A stretch of 64,000 bases of DNA from JBJMHZ01 sp045807125. GTDB lineage: Bacteria > Actinomycetota > Actinomycetes > JAWWOL01. The stretch is taken from contig JBJMHZ010000036.1 of NCBI GenBank assembly GCA_045807125.1, forward strand, positions 1 through 64,000, read 5' to 3'. Numbering within the stretch: position 1 is the first letter of the stretch; each line of letters opens with the position of its first letter. The position numbers and the translations under genes are program-made. Shown in pieces: positions 8,784 to 18,380 of the stretch. A model generated the notes under the pieces. That model did no database searches, was not told the origin of the DNA, and was given only the letters and a program-made list of their open reading frames with translations.

Positions 8784-9647
8784 ATGGCTGCCGACACCGG
8801 GCTCTTCGGTCCAGACACGGTGACGTGGCGGGTGCACGCCGATCCCGTCATGGGCCTCGGCGGCCTGCGCGCCCTGCTGCTGCAGGCCTTGCACCCGCTC
8901 ACGATGATCGGCGTCGCGCAGCACTCCGACTTCCGCCGCGACCCCTGGGGCCGGCTCTTCCGCACCGCCGCCTACCTCGGCGTCACGACGTACGGCACGA
9001 CGGCCGAGGCGCTCGACGCCGCCGCGCGGGTGCGCCACATCCACCGGCACGTCCGCGGCCGGGAGCCGGGCAGCGGGCTGGACTACCGGGCCGACGACCC
9101 CGAGCTGCTGCTGTGGGTGCACTGCTCGCTCGTCGACTCGCTGCTCACCACCTACCGGCGCTGCGGTGGGCGGCTGCGCCCCGGCGACGGCGACGCGTAC
9201 GTCGCCGAGCAGGTGCGGATGGCGCCGCTGGTCGGCCTCGACCCGGACGATGTGCCGGCCGGCGAGGGCGAGCTGCGCGCCTACTTCCGGCAGGTCCGCC
9301 CGCAGCTGCGGGCGACCGCCGAGGCGCGGCGGGCGGCCGCGTTCGTCCTGACGCCGCCGATGCCCGGCTGGGTGGCGCTGCTGACCCCCGCCCGCCCGGC
9401 ATGGGCCGGCACCGCCGGGCTCGCCCTCGCGATGCTGCCGCGATGGGCGCGGCGGCTGTACGGCCTGCCCGGGCTGGTGCCGACCGACCCGGCGGTCAGC
9501 GTCGCCGGGCGGGCGCTGCGCCGGACGCTGCTCGCGCTGCCGCCCGACGTGCGGCACGGGCCGCACTACCGGGCAGCCCTCGACCGGCTGCGCGCCGACC
9601 CGCCTGCGCTGCGCCGGCTCGCTGCCCTGCCGTCCCGGCCCGGCTGA
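8784..9647 (+). CDS. Oxygenase MpaB family protein (DUF2236)
   Basis: About 287 residues. Family signatures are visible: GLFGPDTVTWRVHADPVM near the start, LLLQALHPLTMIGVAQHSDF with conserved His residues, and RHIHRHVRG followed by LLLWVHCSLVDS. These His residues are thought to hold haem in latex-clearing-protein and MpaB relatives. I chose ATG 8784, because residues before it (frame open from GTG 8694) look like non-coding leader. The GGAGG before 8784 is only 2 bp away, so the start is uncertain. The substrate is not known. Confidence 0.82.
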   Translation: MAADTGLFGPDTVTWRVHADPVMGLGGLRALLLQALHPLTMIGVAQHSDFRRDPWGRLFRTAAYLGVTTYGTTAEALDAAARVRHIHRHVRGREPGSGLDYRADDPELLLWVHCSLVDSLLTTYRRCGGRLRPGDGDAYVAEQVRMAPLVGLDPDDVPAGEGELRAYFRQVRPQLRATAEARRAAAFVLTPPMPGWVALLTPARPAWAGTAGLALAMLPRWARRLYGLPGLVPTDPAVSVAGRALRRTLLALPPDVRHGPHYRAALDRLRADPPALRRLAALPSRPG

Positions 9648-9817
9648 GCCCGGCTGGGCCACGCCGCGCGAGCCGCCGCGCGCCCGGCCCCCCCGCGGGG
9701 GGACGCCGAGGGCCTACGATCGGCCCCGGAACCCGACTCCACTCATCACAATGGGACCCTACGGGCGCACGACCGGCCCACCGGAGGGCCGCCAGGAGCC
9801 TGTCGAGGGATGCAGCG

Positions 9818-11041
9818 ATGAGCGAGACCAGCGACCACCCCGTCGATACCGGCGCGTTCGGGCGGGTCGACGCCGACGGCACGGTCTACGTCCGGACCGC
9901 GACCGGCGAGCGGGCCGTCGGGTCCTGGCACGCCGGCGACCCGCAGGCCGGCCTCGCGCACTTCGCCAGGCGGTACGAGGAGCTGGCCACCCGCATCCGG
10001 CTGCTGCACGAGCGGCTCGTCGCCGGGACGGTCGGCCCCGGCCAGGCCGCGCAGTCGGCGAGGGAGCTGCGGGCGTCGCTCGGGACCGCGGCCGTCGTCG
10101 GCGACCTCGACGCGCTGGCTCGCGCGCTGGACGCGGTCGACGCGCTGGTGGCCGAGCGCCGCGCCGGACTGGCCGACCAGCGCAACCGGGCGACCGAGCG
10201 GCGCCGGGAGCTGGTCGAGGAGGCCGAGCGGCTGGCCGGGTCGACCGACTGGACGGCGACCGGCGAGCGGTTCCGGGCGATCGTCGAGGAGTGGAAGGCC
10301 GCCGGTCGCGGCGACCGCGGCGTCGAGGACGGGCTCTGGGAGCGGCTGTCCGTGGCCCGGCGGGCGTTCACCGAGCGGCGCAAGGCTGCCTACGCCGAGC
10401 GCGACCGGCAGCGCGAGCGGGCCAAGGAGCGCAAGGAGGAGCTGATCCGCGAGGCCGAGGCCCTGCGCGAGTCGGCCGAGTGGGCCGAGACCGGCCGGCG
10501 CTACCGCGACCTGATGGCGCAGTGGAAGGCGGCCGGGCGGGCGCCCGCCGCCGACGAGGACGACCTGTGGCGGCGCTTCCGCGCGGCGCAGGACGCGTTC
10601 TTCTCCCGCAGGGACGAGGCGTTCGCCAGCCGCGACGCGACCCACCGGGCCAACCTGGAGCGCAAGGAGGCGCTGCTGGCCAGAGCCGAGGGGCTCGACC
10701 CGCGGGCCGATGTCGAGGGCGCGCAGGCCGCGCTGCGCGACATCCAGGACGAGTGGGAGCGCGTCGGGCACGTGCCCCGCGAGGCGGTCCGCGGGCTGGA
10801 GGACCGGCTGCGCGAGGTCGAGGAGCGGGTCCGCACCGCCGTCGACGCGCGGTGGCGGCGCAGCGCCGCCGCGAGCAACCCGATCCTCGACCAGCTGCGC
10901 CGCGCGGTCAGCGAGCTCGAGGAGCGGGTCGCGAGCGCGCACGGCCGCGGCGACGCCAGGGCCGCGCAGCGGCTCGAGCAGGAGCTGGCCGGGCGCCGCG
11001 AGCTGCTCGACCACGCCGAGGCATCGCTGCGCTCGTCCTGA
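9818..11041 (+). CDS. DUF349 domain protein, repeated coiled-coil modules
   Basis: 407 residues from ATG 9818 with a GAGGGA ribosome site. After an N-terminal part ending in a long helix, DUF349-type modules repeat: WTATGERFRAIVEEWKAAGR, then WAETGRRYRDLMAQWKAAGR, then a third, shorter one around IQDEWERVGHVPRE. Each has the W...W...WK pattern and charged helices between. The protein should be an elongated cytoplasmic coiled coil. DUF349 proteins are widespread in actinobacteria and their role is not settled. It appears to be a single-gene unit. Confidence 0.88.
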   Translation: MSETSDHPVDTGAFGRVDADGTVYVRTATGERAVGSWHAGDPQAGLAHFARRYEELATRIRLLHERLVAGTVGPGQAAQSARELRASLGTAAVVGDLDALARALDAVDALVAERRAGLADQRNRATERRRELVEEAERLAGSTDWTATGERFRAIVEEWKAAGRGDRGVEDGLWERLSVARRAFTERRKAAYAERDRQRERAKERKEELIREAEALRESAEWAETGRRYRDLMAQWKAAGRAPAADEDDLWRRFRAAQDAFFSRRDEAFASRDATHRANLERKEALLARAEGLDPRADVEGAQAALRDIQDEWERVGHVPREAVRGLEDRLREVEERVRTAVDARWRRSAAASNPILDQLRRAVSELEERVASAHGRGDARAAQRLEQELAGRRELLDHAEASLRSS

Positions 11042-11155
11042 GCCGCGCCCGCGCGGCCCGTCGTAGCACCTGCGTTGACCGGCCGGTGGCCGGGGCGCCA
11101 GGCTTGCGGCAGTCGCGGTGGCCGCCCCCGGGGCCGCCGGGCGCAGGAGGCTCCC

Positions 11156-11698
11156 ATGCGCGCATCCGACCACTCGCCCGTCGAGGCGCCACCAGAGCCG
11201 CTGCCCGTGCCCTCGGCCGAGGTGAGCGCGACGGGCCGGTCAGGGCGGATCGAGGCGGCGTTCGCGGCGTTCGCCGCCATGCTCCGGGAGGGCGGGTTCG
11301 CCGTGCCTGCGCAGGGCTGGTCCGCCGAGCTGGTCGCCGCCCACGTGGTGCTCAACAACGAGGAGTTCACCAGGGTGGCCGAGGCGCTCGCCCGCGGCGA
11401 GCAGCCCGCGTACGACAACGCGCCGGCCGTCGACGAGCGGGCGCTGCACGACCTGGTCGCCCGGGCCGGCGGCCTGCCAGGGCTGGCCGATGAGGTGGAG
11501 CGGTCGGCGGCCCGGCTGATCGCCGCGCGCGGCGCGCTCACCGACGAGCAGGCGGCCCGCGCGGTGCACCTGCGAATTCGCCACGACGGCCGGATCATCC
11601 GCGACGCGCCCGGCCCGATCGGCGAGTGGATCGAGGGCAACGCGTCGTTCCACCTGCGCCAGCACGCCGAGCAACTGGCCGCCCTGCGCGGGCGGTGA
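11156..11698 (+). CDS. DinB-like / maleylpyruvate isomerase N-terminal-like protein
   Basis: 180 residues from ATG 11156, preceded by GGAGG at 11146-11150. The pattern GWSAELVAAHVVLNNEEF with a helix-rich middle and a C-terminal RQHAEQLAALR resembles the four-helix DinB/MDMPI fold, whose members bind metal through His residues and often use mycothiol. Only part of the usual three-His set is visible (AAHVV and RQHAEQ), so assignment is by fold resemblance. It is convergent with the aminotransferase. Confidence 0.6.
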   Translation: MRASDHSPVEAPPEPLPVPSAEVSATGRSGRIEAAFAAFAAMLREGGFAVPAQGWSAELVAAHVVLNNEEFTRVAEALARGEQPAYDNAPAVDERALHDLVARAGGLPGLADEVERSAARLIAARGALTDEQAARAVHLRIRHDGRIIRDAPGPIGEWIEGNASFHLRQHAEQLAALRGR

Positions 11699-11710
11699 CC
11701 GGCCGCAGCC

Positions 11711-12949
11711 TCAGCCGGTCAGGGCGGCGAGCCGCCGGCCGGCCTCCCGCAGCGTCTCCAGCCGCTTGGGGAAGGCGAACCGGATCTGCCGGGCACCGCG
11801 CCGCGGGTCGGCGTAGAACGACGAGCCGGGCACCGTCGCCACGCCGAGCCCGGTCACCAGTCTGGTGGCGAGGGCGACGTCGTCGCCGGCCGGGTCCAGC
11901 GCGCCGGTCCCGGTCAGCACGTAGTACGCCCCGTCCGGGCGGTGCAGCTCGAAGCCGGCCAGCTCGAGGGAGTCGCAGAGCAGGTCGCGCCGCTCCCGGT
12001 AGGCCGCCGCCACCTGCTCGTAGTACGCCGGCGGCAGGTTCATCGCCGCGACGCCGGCCGCCTGCAGCGGCGCCGGCGCCCCGACGGTCAGGAAGTCGTG
12101 CACCTTGCGGATCGCGTCGGCGAGGACCGGCGGGGCCACCGCCCAGCCGACCCGCCAGCCGGTCACGGCGTAGGTCTTCGACATCGCGTTGATCGTGACC
12201 GTGCGGTCCGCCAGGCCGTCGACCGTGGCCGGCGGGACGTGGCCACCCGGCCCGAGGTACTGGATGTGCTCGTAGATCTCGTCGGTGACGCAGAGGGCGT
12301 CGTAGGCCTGGCACAGCTCGCTCACGAGGGCCAGCTCGTCGCCGGTGAAGACCTTGCCGGTCGGGTTGTGCGGGGTGTTGACGATGATCGCCCTGGTGCG
12401 GTCGTTGAAGGCGGCGCGCAGCTCGGCCTCGTCGATCGACCAGTCGGGCGGGTGCAGGGTGACGTAGCGCGGGACCGCGCCGGACAGGATCGCGTCGGGG
12501 CCGTAGTTCTCGTAGTACGGCTCGAAGACGATCACCTCGTCGCCGGGGTCCACCAGCGCGAGCATCGTGGCGATCATGGCCTCGGTGGAGCCGCAGGTGA
12601 CGCACAGCTCGCGCTCGGGATCGACGCTCCAGCCCGGGTAGGTGCGGGCGATCTTGGCGGCGATCGCGTGCCGGAGATCCCGCGCGCCCCAGGTGATGGC
12701 GTACTGGTTGACGTCGGCGTCGATCGCGGCCTTGGCCGCCTCCTTCAGCTCCGGCGGGCAACCGAAGTCGGGGTACCCCTGCGCCAGGTTGACCGCGCCG
12801 TGCTCGAGCGCGAGCCGGGTCATCGCGCGGATCACCGACTCGGTGAACGTCTCGGCCTTCGCGCTCGCCCGCGCGCTGCCGCCCCGGCCGGAGCGGTCGA
12901 TCGAGGGCGCCGAGCCGAGCGAGCCGGAGGTGAGCCGGGGCTCGGTCAC
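11711..12949 (-). CDS. PLP-dependent class I/II aminotransferase
   Basis: 412 residues from GTG 12949, which overlaps the stop of the upstream phosphatase gene as GTGA. Aminotransferase features: LAQGYPDFGCP near the start, TPHNPTGKVF, DEIYEHIQY, and the PLP-binding lysine in SKTYAVTGWRVGW. The pattern fits the kynurenine/methionine/glutamine aminotransferase subgroup, which transfers amino groups between aromatic or sulphur amino acids and 2-oxo acids. Exact substrate preference cannot be read. Translational coupling to a SpoIIE-type phosphatase is unusual for a metabolic enzyme. Confidence 0.88.
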   Translation of the reverse strand: MTEPRLTSGSLGSAPSIDRSGRGGSARASAKAETFTESVIRAMTRLALEHGAVNLAQGYPDFGCPPELKEAAKAAIDADVNQYAITWGARDLRHAIAAKIARTYPGWSVDPERELCVTCGSTEAMIATMLALVDPGDEVIVFEPYYENYGPDAILSGAVPRYVTLHPPDWSIDEAELRAAFNDRTRAIIVNTPHNPTGKVFTGDELALVSELCQAYDALCVTDEIYEHIQYLGPGGHVPPATVDGLADRTVTINAMSKTYAVTGWRVGWAVAPPVLADAIRKVHDFLTVGAPAPLQAAGVAAMNLPPAYYEQVAAAYRERRDLLCDSLELAGFELHRPDGAYYVLTGTGALDPAGDDVALATRLVTGLGVATVPGSSFYADPRRGARQIRFAFPKRLETLREAGRRLAALTG

Positions 12950-15720
12950 GAGCCGCCGGTCGGCGGGACGACGAGGACGAGGGTGGCGACGTCGTCCTCG
13001 ATCTGCCCCGTGCCGTGCAGCGCGACGTGCTCGACCACGGCGCGCAGCGCCGTCGCCTCCACCGGAGCGCGGGCGATCGCCTCGATGAGCTCGTCCTCGT
13101 GGTCCTCCGCGGCGTGCCTGCTCTCGATGACGCCGTCGGTGTAGAGGATGAGCGCGGTGCCCGGCCGCATCGCCAGCTCCTCCGGCACCGGGTCGATGTC
13201 CGGCAGCAGGCCGAGGATGCCGCCGCCGTGGCCGAGCAGCGTGGTCGTGGAGCCGCGCCGCAGCACCGGCGGGGGATGGCCGGCGTTGGCGAGCCGGATC
13301 CGGATGCCGTCCGGCCCGGTCGAGATCAGCCCGACGATCGCCGTGCAGAACCGGTCGTCGCTGCCGTCGGGAAGGCGCACCCGCAGCAGCGCGGCGTTGA
13401 GCCGGTGCATGATGCGCACCGGCTCGCGATCGGTGATGGTCAGCGCGCGCAGGGTGTGCCGCACGATGGCGGTGTGGCCGGCGGCGAGCGGCCCGGTGCC
13501 GGAGACGTCGCCGATGGCGAAGGCCCACAGCCCGTCCTCGACCTGCCAGATGTCGTAGAAGTCCCCGCCGACCTGCGAGCCCTCGGCGATGGGGTGGTAG
13601 GCGGCGGCCACCTCGACGCCGGGGACGACCGGCAGCTCCGGGGGCAGCAGCGACCGTTGCAGCGTGAGCGCGGTCTCCTGGGTCGCCGTGAACAGCCGCG
13701 CGTTGTCGGCGGCGAGCGCCGCCGCCCTTGCCGCGACCTGCTCGGCGAGGCCGAGATCGTCCGGACCGTACGTGCGATCGGGCGTGGTCGACACGAGCGT
13801 CACCGTGCCGAACACGACGCCGCGCGCCTTGAGCGGGACGATCATGGCGGAGCGGAGGCCGAGCTGCCGCAGCAGCTCCAGGTGCCGTGGATCGGACGCG
13901 CTTCGCTCCACCATCTCGTCGGTGACGACCGGCACCAGCTGGGACTGCCCGGTGCGCAGGCACTCCGGCACGCCTCCAGGCGTCGCCAGGCTCACCGGGT
14001 AGCGGTCCGCGAGCTCGGCCATCGTCGCCTCGAGCGCCGGATCGCTGTGCACGACCGCCACCGTCTCGATCCGGTCGCGGTCGAGGACGTGCAGGGCGCA
14101 CCAGTCCGCCAGGCGGGGCACGCAGATGCGGGTGACGGCGGTGAGCGCGGCGTGGAAGTCGAGGGCGGCCGCGGCGAGCTGCTGGCTCGCGTCGGCCAGG
14201 AAGGCCAGCCGCTCCGAGAGCCGGCGGGCCCGCTCCAGCGCCGCGCGCTCGACCTCGTACCCCCTGGCCCGGTCGAGGGCCTGCGCGGCCTGCGCCGCGA
14301 TCGCGGAGACGAACGTGCGCTCCTGCTCGTCGAACAGCCGCTGCTCGGTGAAGCTGAAGCGCAGCGCGCCCAGCCGGCGACCGGCCGCCTCGATGGGCAC
14401 CGCGCACATCGACACCGTGGTGGGCTCCAGGCCGGTGAGCTCGGGAAAGAGCCGGTCGCGCTCCAGGCGTGACTCCAGCCAGACCGGCTCGCCGGTGAGC
14501 AGCACCTGCGCGGCCGGCAGCTTCGTCTCCGGCGACTCGTCCTCGATGCGCTCGACGACCGACGGCGAGTAGCCCACCGCGCCAGGGACCGACAGGTGCC
14601 CGTCGGCCGGGACGATGAGCCCGCCGGCCGACGCGCCGAGCGCGGCCACGGCCTCGGCCAGCACGATCTCGGCGACCTGCTCGGCGGTGACCGCCCCGGC
14701 GAGCGCGGCCGCCACCCGGTACAGCCGGGCCGCGCGGTCGGTGCTCTCGCGCGCCTCGGTGATCGTGTCGAGCTCGCCGAGCAGGCGCGCCTCGAACGTC
14801 TCCAGCGGCGGCACCGGCGTGCCCGCGTCGGCCGCCCGCAGCTGCCGGACGAGCTCCTCGACGTACCACCGGCGGAACAGCCGGTGCTGCGGCGGCGACT
14901 CGAGGGTGAGCAGCCGGGCCGCCCGGCAGTAGGCCTCGACCTCATCGAGGGCGACGAGGTAGGCCTCCCCCGCGTCGGCCGACTCGACGGGCAGCAGCAG
15001 GTGCAGCCGCGTCCGTGCGTCGCCGCGCTCGATCGCCACCAGAGCCTGGCGCTTGATCTCGTGCCGCGCCTCGGCGAACCGGGTGACGACCGTGCGCAGC
15101 AGGTGCGCGAGGTGCGCGGGGACGGCAGCCGTCCGGCCGGTCTGCGCGCCGGCCGAGGCGAGGGTGAACTCGCGGATGACGTTGTCGACGTGGGTCTTGG
15201 CGGCGATCAGCAGGTCGGTGGGCACGTCGAGGATCTCGACCGGGTAGCGCGCCGCCCGCTCGGGCCCGTCCGGCAGGAGGTCCTCGCCCCAGAGAGCGAT
15301 CAGCTCCTCGCTGCTGAGCGTCGACCCGGTCGCGCCCCCCGGCTCCAGCTCGGCCCAGACGAGCTTGCCGGCGTCGGTCCGCTCGACCCCCCACCGCGCG
15401 GCGAGCGACTCGACCAGCACCATGCCGCGCCCGGTCATCGCGCTCTCGCCCCCGGTGCCGCGCAGCGGGGTGCTGCTGCTGCCGTCCGAGACCTCGATGC
15501 GCAGGGACGACCCGGTCAGCTCGACGCTGAGCGCGACGGGAGGGGCGCCGTGCAGGAGAGCGTTGGTGACCAGCTCGGTGGCCACCAGCTGGGCGTCGTC
15601 GACGAGCGTGCCGAACGGGCCACCGGCCAGGGTCTCGGCGACCAAGCGGCGCGCCTCGGCGGCGGCATCGTCGTCTGCCCGCAGCAGCAACGCCTCAGGG
15701 CTCGTACCGGAGCCTTCCAT
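12946..15720 (-). CDS. SpoIIE-family serine phosphatase with ATPase and GAF domains
   Basis: 924 residues from ATG 15720 (a longer frame reaches 15759). Order: an RsbW-like ATPase (LVATELVTNALLHGAPP, residues about 60-75, and GRGMVLVESLAARWG), a helical linker, two GAF sensor regions (about 330-490 and 530-690), then a PP2C/SpoIIE phosphatase with GGDFYDIWQV and AIGDVSGTGPLAAGH holding the metal aspartates. Such proteins switch anti-sigma-antagonist partners by dephosphorylation in response to small-molecule or redox signals. No anti-sigma antagonist is adjacent. It is co-translated with the aminotransferase. Confidence 0.88.
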   Translation of the reverse strand: MEGSGTSPEALLLRADDDAAAEARRLVAETLAGGPFGTLVDDAQLVATELVTNALLHGAPPVALSVELTGSSLRIEVSDGSSSTPLRGTGGESAMTGRGMVLVESLAARWGVERTDAGKLVWAELEPGGATGSTLSSEELIALWGEDLLPDGPERAARYPVEILDVPTDLLIAAKTHVDNVIREFTLASAGAQTGRTAAVPAHLAHLLRTVVTRFAEARHEIKRQALVAIERGDARTRLHLLLPVESADAGEAYLVALDEVEAYCRAARLLTLESPPQHRLFRRWYVEELVRQLRAADAGTPVPPLETFEARLLGELDTITEARESTDRAARLYRVAAALAGAVTAEQVAEIVLAEAVAALGASAGGLIVPADGHLSVPGAVGYSPSVVERIEDESPETKLPAAQVLLTGEPVWLESRLERDRLFPELTGLEPTTVSMCAVPIEAAGRRLGALRFSFTEQRLFDEQERTFVSAIAAQAAQALDRARGYEVERAALERARRLSERLAFLADASQQLAAAALDFHAALTAVTRICVPRLADWCALHVLDRDRIETVAVVHSDPALEATMAELADRYPVSLATPGGVPECLRTGQSQLVPVVTDEMVERSASDPRHLELLRQLGLRSAMIVPLKARGVVFGTVTLVSTTPDRTYGPDDLGLAEQVAARAAALAADNARLFTATQETALTLQRSLLPPELPVVPGVEVAAAYHPIAEGSQVGGDFYDIWQVEDGLWAFAIGDVSGTGPLAAGHTAIVRHTLRALTITDREPVRIMHRLNAALLRVRLPDGSDDRFCTAIVGLISTGPDGIRIRLANAGHPPPVLRRGSTTTLLGHGGGILGLLPDIDPVPEELAMRPGTALILYTDGVIESRHAAEDHEDELIEAIARAPVEATALRAVVEHVALHGTGQIEDDVATLVLVVPPTGGS

Positions 15721-15819
15721 CACCGCGAAGGTTACGCCACGCGCCCGAGATCCGTGCATCAGCGGCCCTGCCGGCCAGCGCGTCGGGCCTCGCGGGGTGA
15801 GCCCGAGCCGCGCTGGCGC

Positions 15820-16719
15820 TCACCCGGCGAGGTCGTCGGCGAGGCCGTCCCACGGGCGGCGCGGCGCGGCGGCGGCCTGCCCCTCGGGGCAGTGCCGGGC
15901 GTAGTCGCACCAGCCGCACAACGGCCCCGGCCGGGGCGGGAACAGCTCGTCGGCGCCGGGATCGCCCGGCCGGCCCGCGCCCGCGCGCCAGGCCTCGTCG
16001 GCCGCCCGCGCGTCGGCCGCGATCGATTCGGCGCGGGCCACGTGCCTGGCGAGCGCCTCGTCGGTGTGCTCGTGCGCGGCGACCGTGCCGGACGGCAGGT
16101 GGTGCAGCTCGACGCGGTGGCAGGGCGCCCGCATCGTCCGCGCGGCAGCCACCGCGTAGACCGCGAGGGCCAGCGAGCTTCGGGCGTCGTCGTCGGTGAG
16201 CCCGCGCCGGCCGGTCTTGTAGTCGACGACCACCAGCTCGCCGCTCCCGTCGCTTCCCCCGCTCCCCTCGCTGCGGCGGCGGTCGAGGCGGTCGATGCGC
16301 CCGGACAGCGCCAGCCGGGCGGTGCGGGCCGCGACCGTGCGCTCGACGCCGACCGGCTCGTCGTCCGGGTCGAGGGTGGCGACGTAGCCCTCGACCATCG
16401 CCCGCGCCCTGGCCCTGGCGGCGGCGGACTGCGCCGCGTCGCGGAAGCCGTCCTCGAGCCACCCAGCCACGAGCAGCGCACCGGCCGCCGCGGGGGTGCG
16501 GCGCGCCCGCGGCAGCCGCCACCACGCCGCCAGCGCGTTGTGGACGGCCGCGCCGAGGCTGTTGTGCGCCCACGGCGGCCCCTTCGGCGGCGGCGGCCGG
16601 TCGAGGTAGGTCATGCGGTAGCGCCTGGGGCAGTCGTCCCAGGCCGCGAGCCGCGACGGCGTGCAGGAGTACAGCCGCTCGGGCATCCCGGCGAGGTCGA
16701 GCTGCGTCGCGGAGGTCAT
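15820..16719 (-). CDS. RecB-like PD-(D/E)XK exonuclease with Fe-S cysteines
   Basis: 299 residues. The nuclease core shows LSGRIDRLDR and VVVDYKTGR, the D...DxK pattern of the PD-(D/E)XK fold. One Cys in WDDCPRRYR at the N-terminus and three in CGWCDYARHC at the C-terminus match the four-cysteine iron-sulfur clasp of AddB/Cas4-type nucleases. There is no helicase domain, so this is a stand-alone nuclease. The start could also be the ATG at 16686. A repair role is likely from the family. Confidence 0.85.
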   Translation of the reverse strand: MTSATQLDLAGMPERLYSCTPSRLAAWDDCPRRYRMTYLDRPPPPKGPPWAHNSLGAAVHNALAAWWRLPRARRTPAAAGALLVAGWLEDGFRDAAQSAAARARARAMVEGYVATLDPDDEPVGVERTVAARTARLALSGRIDRLDRRRSEGSGGSDGSGELVVVDYKTGRRGLTDDDARSSLALAVYAVAAARTMRAPCHRVELHHLPSGTVAAHEHTDEALARHVARAESIAADARAADEAWRAGAGRPGDPGADELFPPRPGPLCGWCDYARHCPEGQAAAAPRRPWDGLADDLAG

Positions 16720-16758
16720 GGGTCCATCGTGCCGCAGCGCACCGACGGTTTCGGCCGG

Positions 16759-16804
16759 CTCACCGCTCGCTCACCGCTCGCTCACCGCTCGCTCACCGAT
16801 TCGC
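16759..16804. repeat. Tandem CTCACCGCTCG repeat
   Basis: Three perfect 11-bp units (16759-16769, 16770-16780, 16781-16791) are followed by a variant CTCACCGATTCG at 16792-16803. The array begins immediately downstream of the marC-like stop codon and reaches towards the nuclease start. On the minus strand it reads GTGAGCGAGCG. No spacers are present. It resembles the arrays at 8601 and 24445 in size and position at gene junctions. Confidence 0.8.
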
Positions 16805-17449
16805 TCACGGGACGGACCCGGCCGAGCCGCCGTGGACGAACGCGAAGATGGCGTTGGCCACCAGCTGCACGGCGATCGCCGAGAGCAGCAGGCCGGAGAT
16901 GCGGGTGAGCAGGACGATGCCGCTCTCCCTGATGAGCCGGATGACCAGCACCGAGTAGCGCAGCGCCAGCCACAGGACGAGGTGGACGGCGACGACCGCG
17001 CACGCGATCGCCAGGTAGGCGGCCACCACGTCCGGCGCGCGCTGGGCGTTGCGGACGAAGACGATGGTCGCGACGATCGCGCCCGGGCCCGCCAGCAGCG
17101 GGGTGCCGAGCGGCACGAGGGCGACGTTGACATCGGCCACCTCGCTCGGCTCGTCCTGCTTGCCGGTGAGCAGCTCGAGCGCGACCAGCACGAGCAGCAG
17201 GCCACCGGCTGCCTGCAGCGCAGGGACGCTGATGCCGAGGTAGACGAGGATCTGCCGCCCCGCGATCGCGAACAGCGAGATGACGAGGAACGCGACGCCG
17301 ACGGCCTGCGCCGACATCCGGGCCCGCGCCCGGTCGGTGCGCCCGGAGGTGAGGCCGAGGAAGAGCGGCACGGTGCCGAGCGGATCCATGATCACCAGGA
17401 GGGTCGCGAAGACCTCGCCGAACAGCTTCCCGTCGACCACGGCGCTCAC
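16805..17449 (-). CDS. MarC family integral membrane protein
   Basis: 214 residues from GTG 17449, overlapping the PHP gene stop as GTGA. About six hydrophobic helices are visible. The family motifs FATLLVIMDPLGTVPLFL in the first helix and VPLGTPLLAGPGAI in the centre are typical of MarC/YchE. The early proposal of a multidrug role for this family is not generally supported, so transport of small solutes is only a guess. It is coupled to the upstream PHP-domain gene. Confidence 0.88.
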   Translation of the reverse strand: MSAVVDGKLFGEVFATLLVIMDPLGTVPLFLGLTSGRTDRARARMSAQAVGVAFLVISLFAIAGRQILVYLGISVPALQAAGGLLLVLVALELLTGKQDEPSEVADVNVALVPLGTPLLAGPGAIVATIVFVRNAQRAPDVVAAYLAIACAVVAVHLVLWLALRYSVLVIRLIRESGIVLLTRISGLLLSAIAVQLVANAIFAFVHGGSAGSVP

Positions 17450-18315
17450 GCCGCCAGCGGCGGATGGCCGGCCGCCTCGACGAGCGCCTCGTAGGCCTCC
17501 GGCGCGGTGAGCTCGGCGCCGAGCCGGTGCCCGGTGGCCGCGCCGTGGTCGTCGCTCGCGCCGGTGACGACGAGGCCGAGCCCACCCGCCAGCGCGCGCA
17601 GCCGGTCCCTGGCCGCCCGGTCGTGGTCGGGGTGGTCGACCTCGATGCCGGTGAGGCCGGCCGCGGCCAGCGCGGCCACGTCGTCGTCGGCCAGCACCGG
17701 CCCGCACCGCCCGGCCGCGGGATGAGCGAGGACGGTCACCCCGCCGGCCCTGCGCACCAGCTCCACCGCGGTGGCCGCCTCGACCGCGCGCTTCGCCACC
17801 CAGGCCCGGCCGCCGGTGCCGATCCACTCCGGACCGAACGCGGCGGCGAGGTCGGGCACGACCCCCGCGGCGACGAGCGCGCGGGCCACGTGCGGCCGCC
17901 CGACCGGCGCGCCGGCCGCCAGCGCGGCCACGTCGTCGTACGTCACGGGCGCGCCGAGCCCGGCGAGCAGCTCCACCATGCGCGCGGCCCGCCGCCGCCG
18001 GTCGTCGCGCAGCAGCGCCAGCTCGCCGGCGAGCGCCGGCTCGGCCGGGTCGAACAGGTAGCCGAGCAGGTGCACCCCGATGCGCCGGCCCGTGGCCGCG
18101 CCGGTCACCGCCGCCGAGATCTCCGCCCCCGGCACGAGGGCGATCCGCCCGCCGTGCCCGGCGAGCGCAGCGGCGGCCGCCGGCCAGCCCGCCGTGGTGT
18201 CGTGGTCGGTCAGCGCGACGACGTCCAGGCCGGCTGCGGCGGCGCGCCGCACGACCTCGGCCGGCGGCTCGGTGCCGTCGGAGGCCGTGGAGTGCGCGTG
18301 CAGGTCGATTCGCAT
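17446..18315 (-). CDS. PHP-domain metal-dependent phosphoesterase
   Basis: 289 residues from ATG 18315 (an ATG at 18327 is also possible). The PHP motifs are clear: MRIDLHAHSTASDGT, VALTDHDTTAGW, PGAEIS, VLAHPAAGR, GIEVDHPDHD and GASDDHGA near the end. The order and length fit the YciV/RnmM-type group, which includes 3',5'-nucleotide bisphosphate phosphatases and oligoribonuclease-like enzymes. The exact substrate is not assigned. It is divergent from tldD with 65 bp between the starts. Confidence 0.88.
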   Translation of the reverse strand: MRIDLHAHSTASDGTEPPAEVVRRAAAAGLDVVALTDHDTTAGWPAAAAALAGHGGRIALVPGAEISAAVTGAATGRRIGVHLLGYLFDPAEPALAGELALLRDDRRRRAARMVELLAGLGAPVTYDDVAALAAGAPVGRPHVARALVAAGVVPDLAAAFGPEWIGTGGRAWVAKRAVEAATAVELVRRAGGVTVLAHPAAGRCGPVLADDDVAALAAAGLTGIEVDHPDHDRAARDRLRALAGGLGLVVTGASDDHGAATGHRLGAELTAPEAYEALVEAAGHPPLAA

Positions 18316-18380
18316 CTCGTCTCGCATCCGGGGATCGCCGCTGATGCTAGCCGTGGGCCACGCTCGCATAGGGTGTCGCC

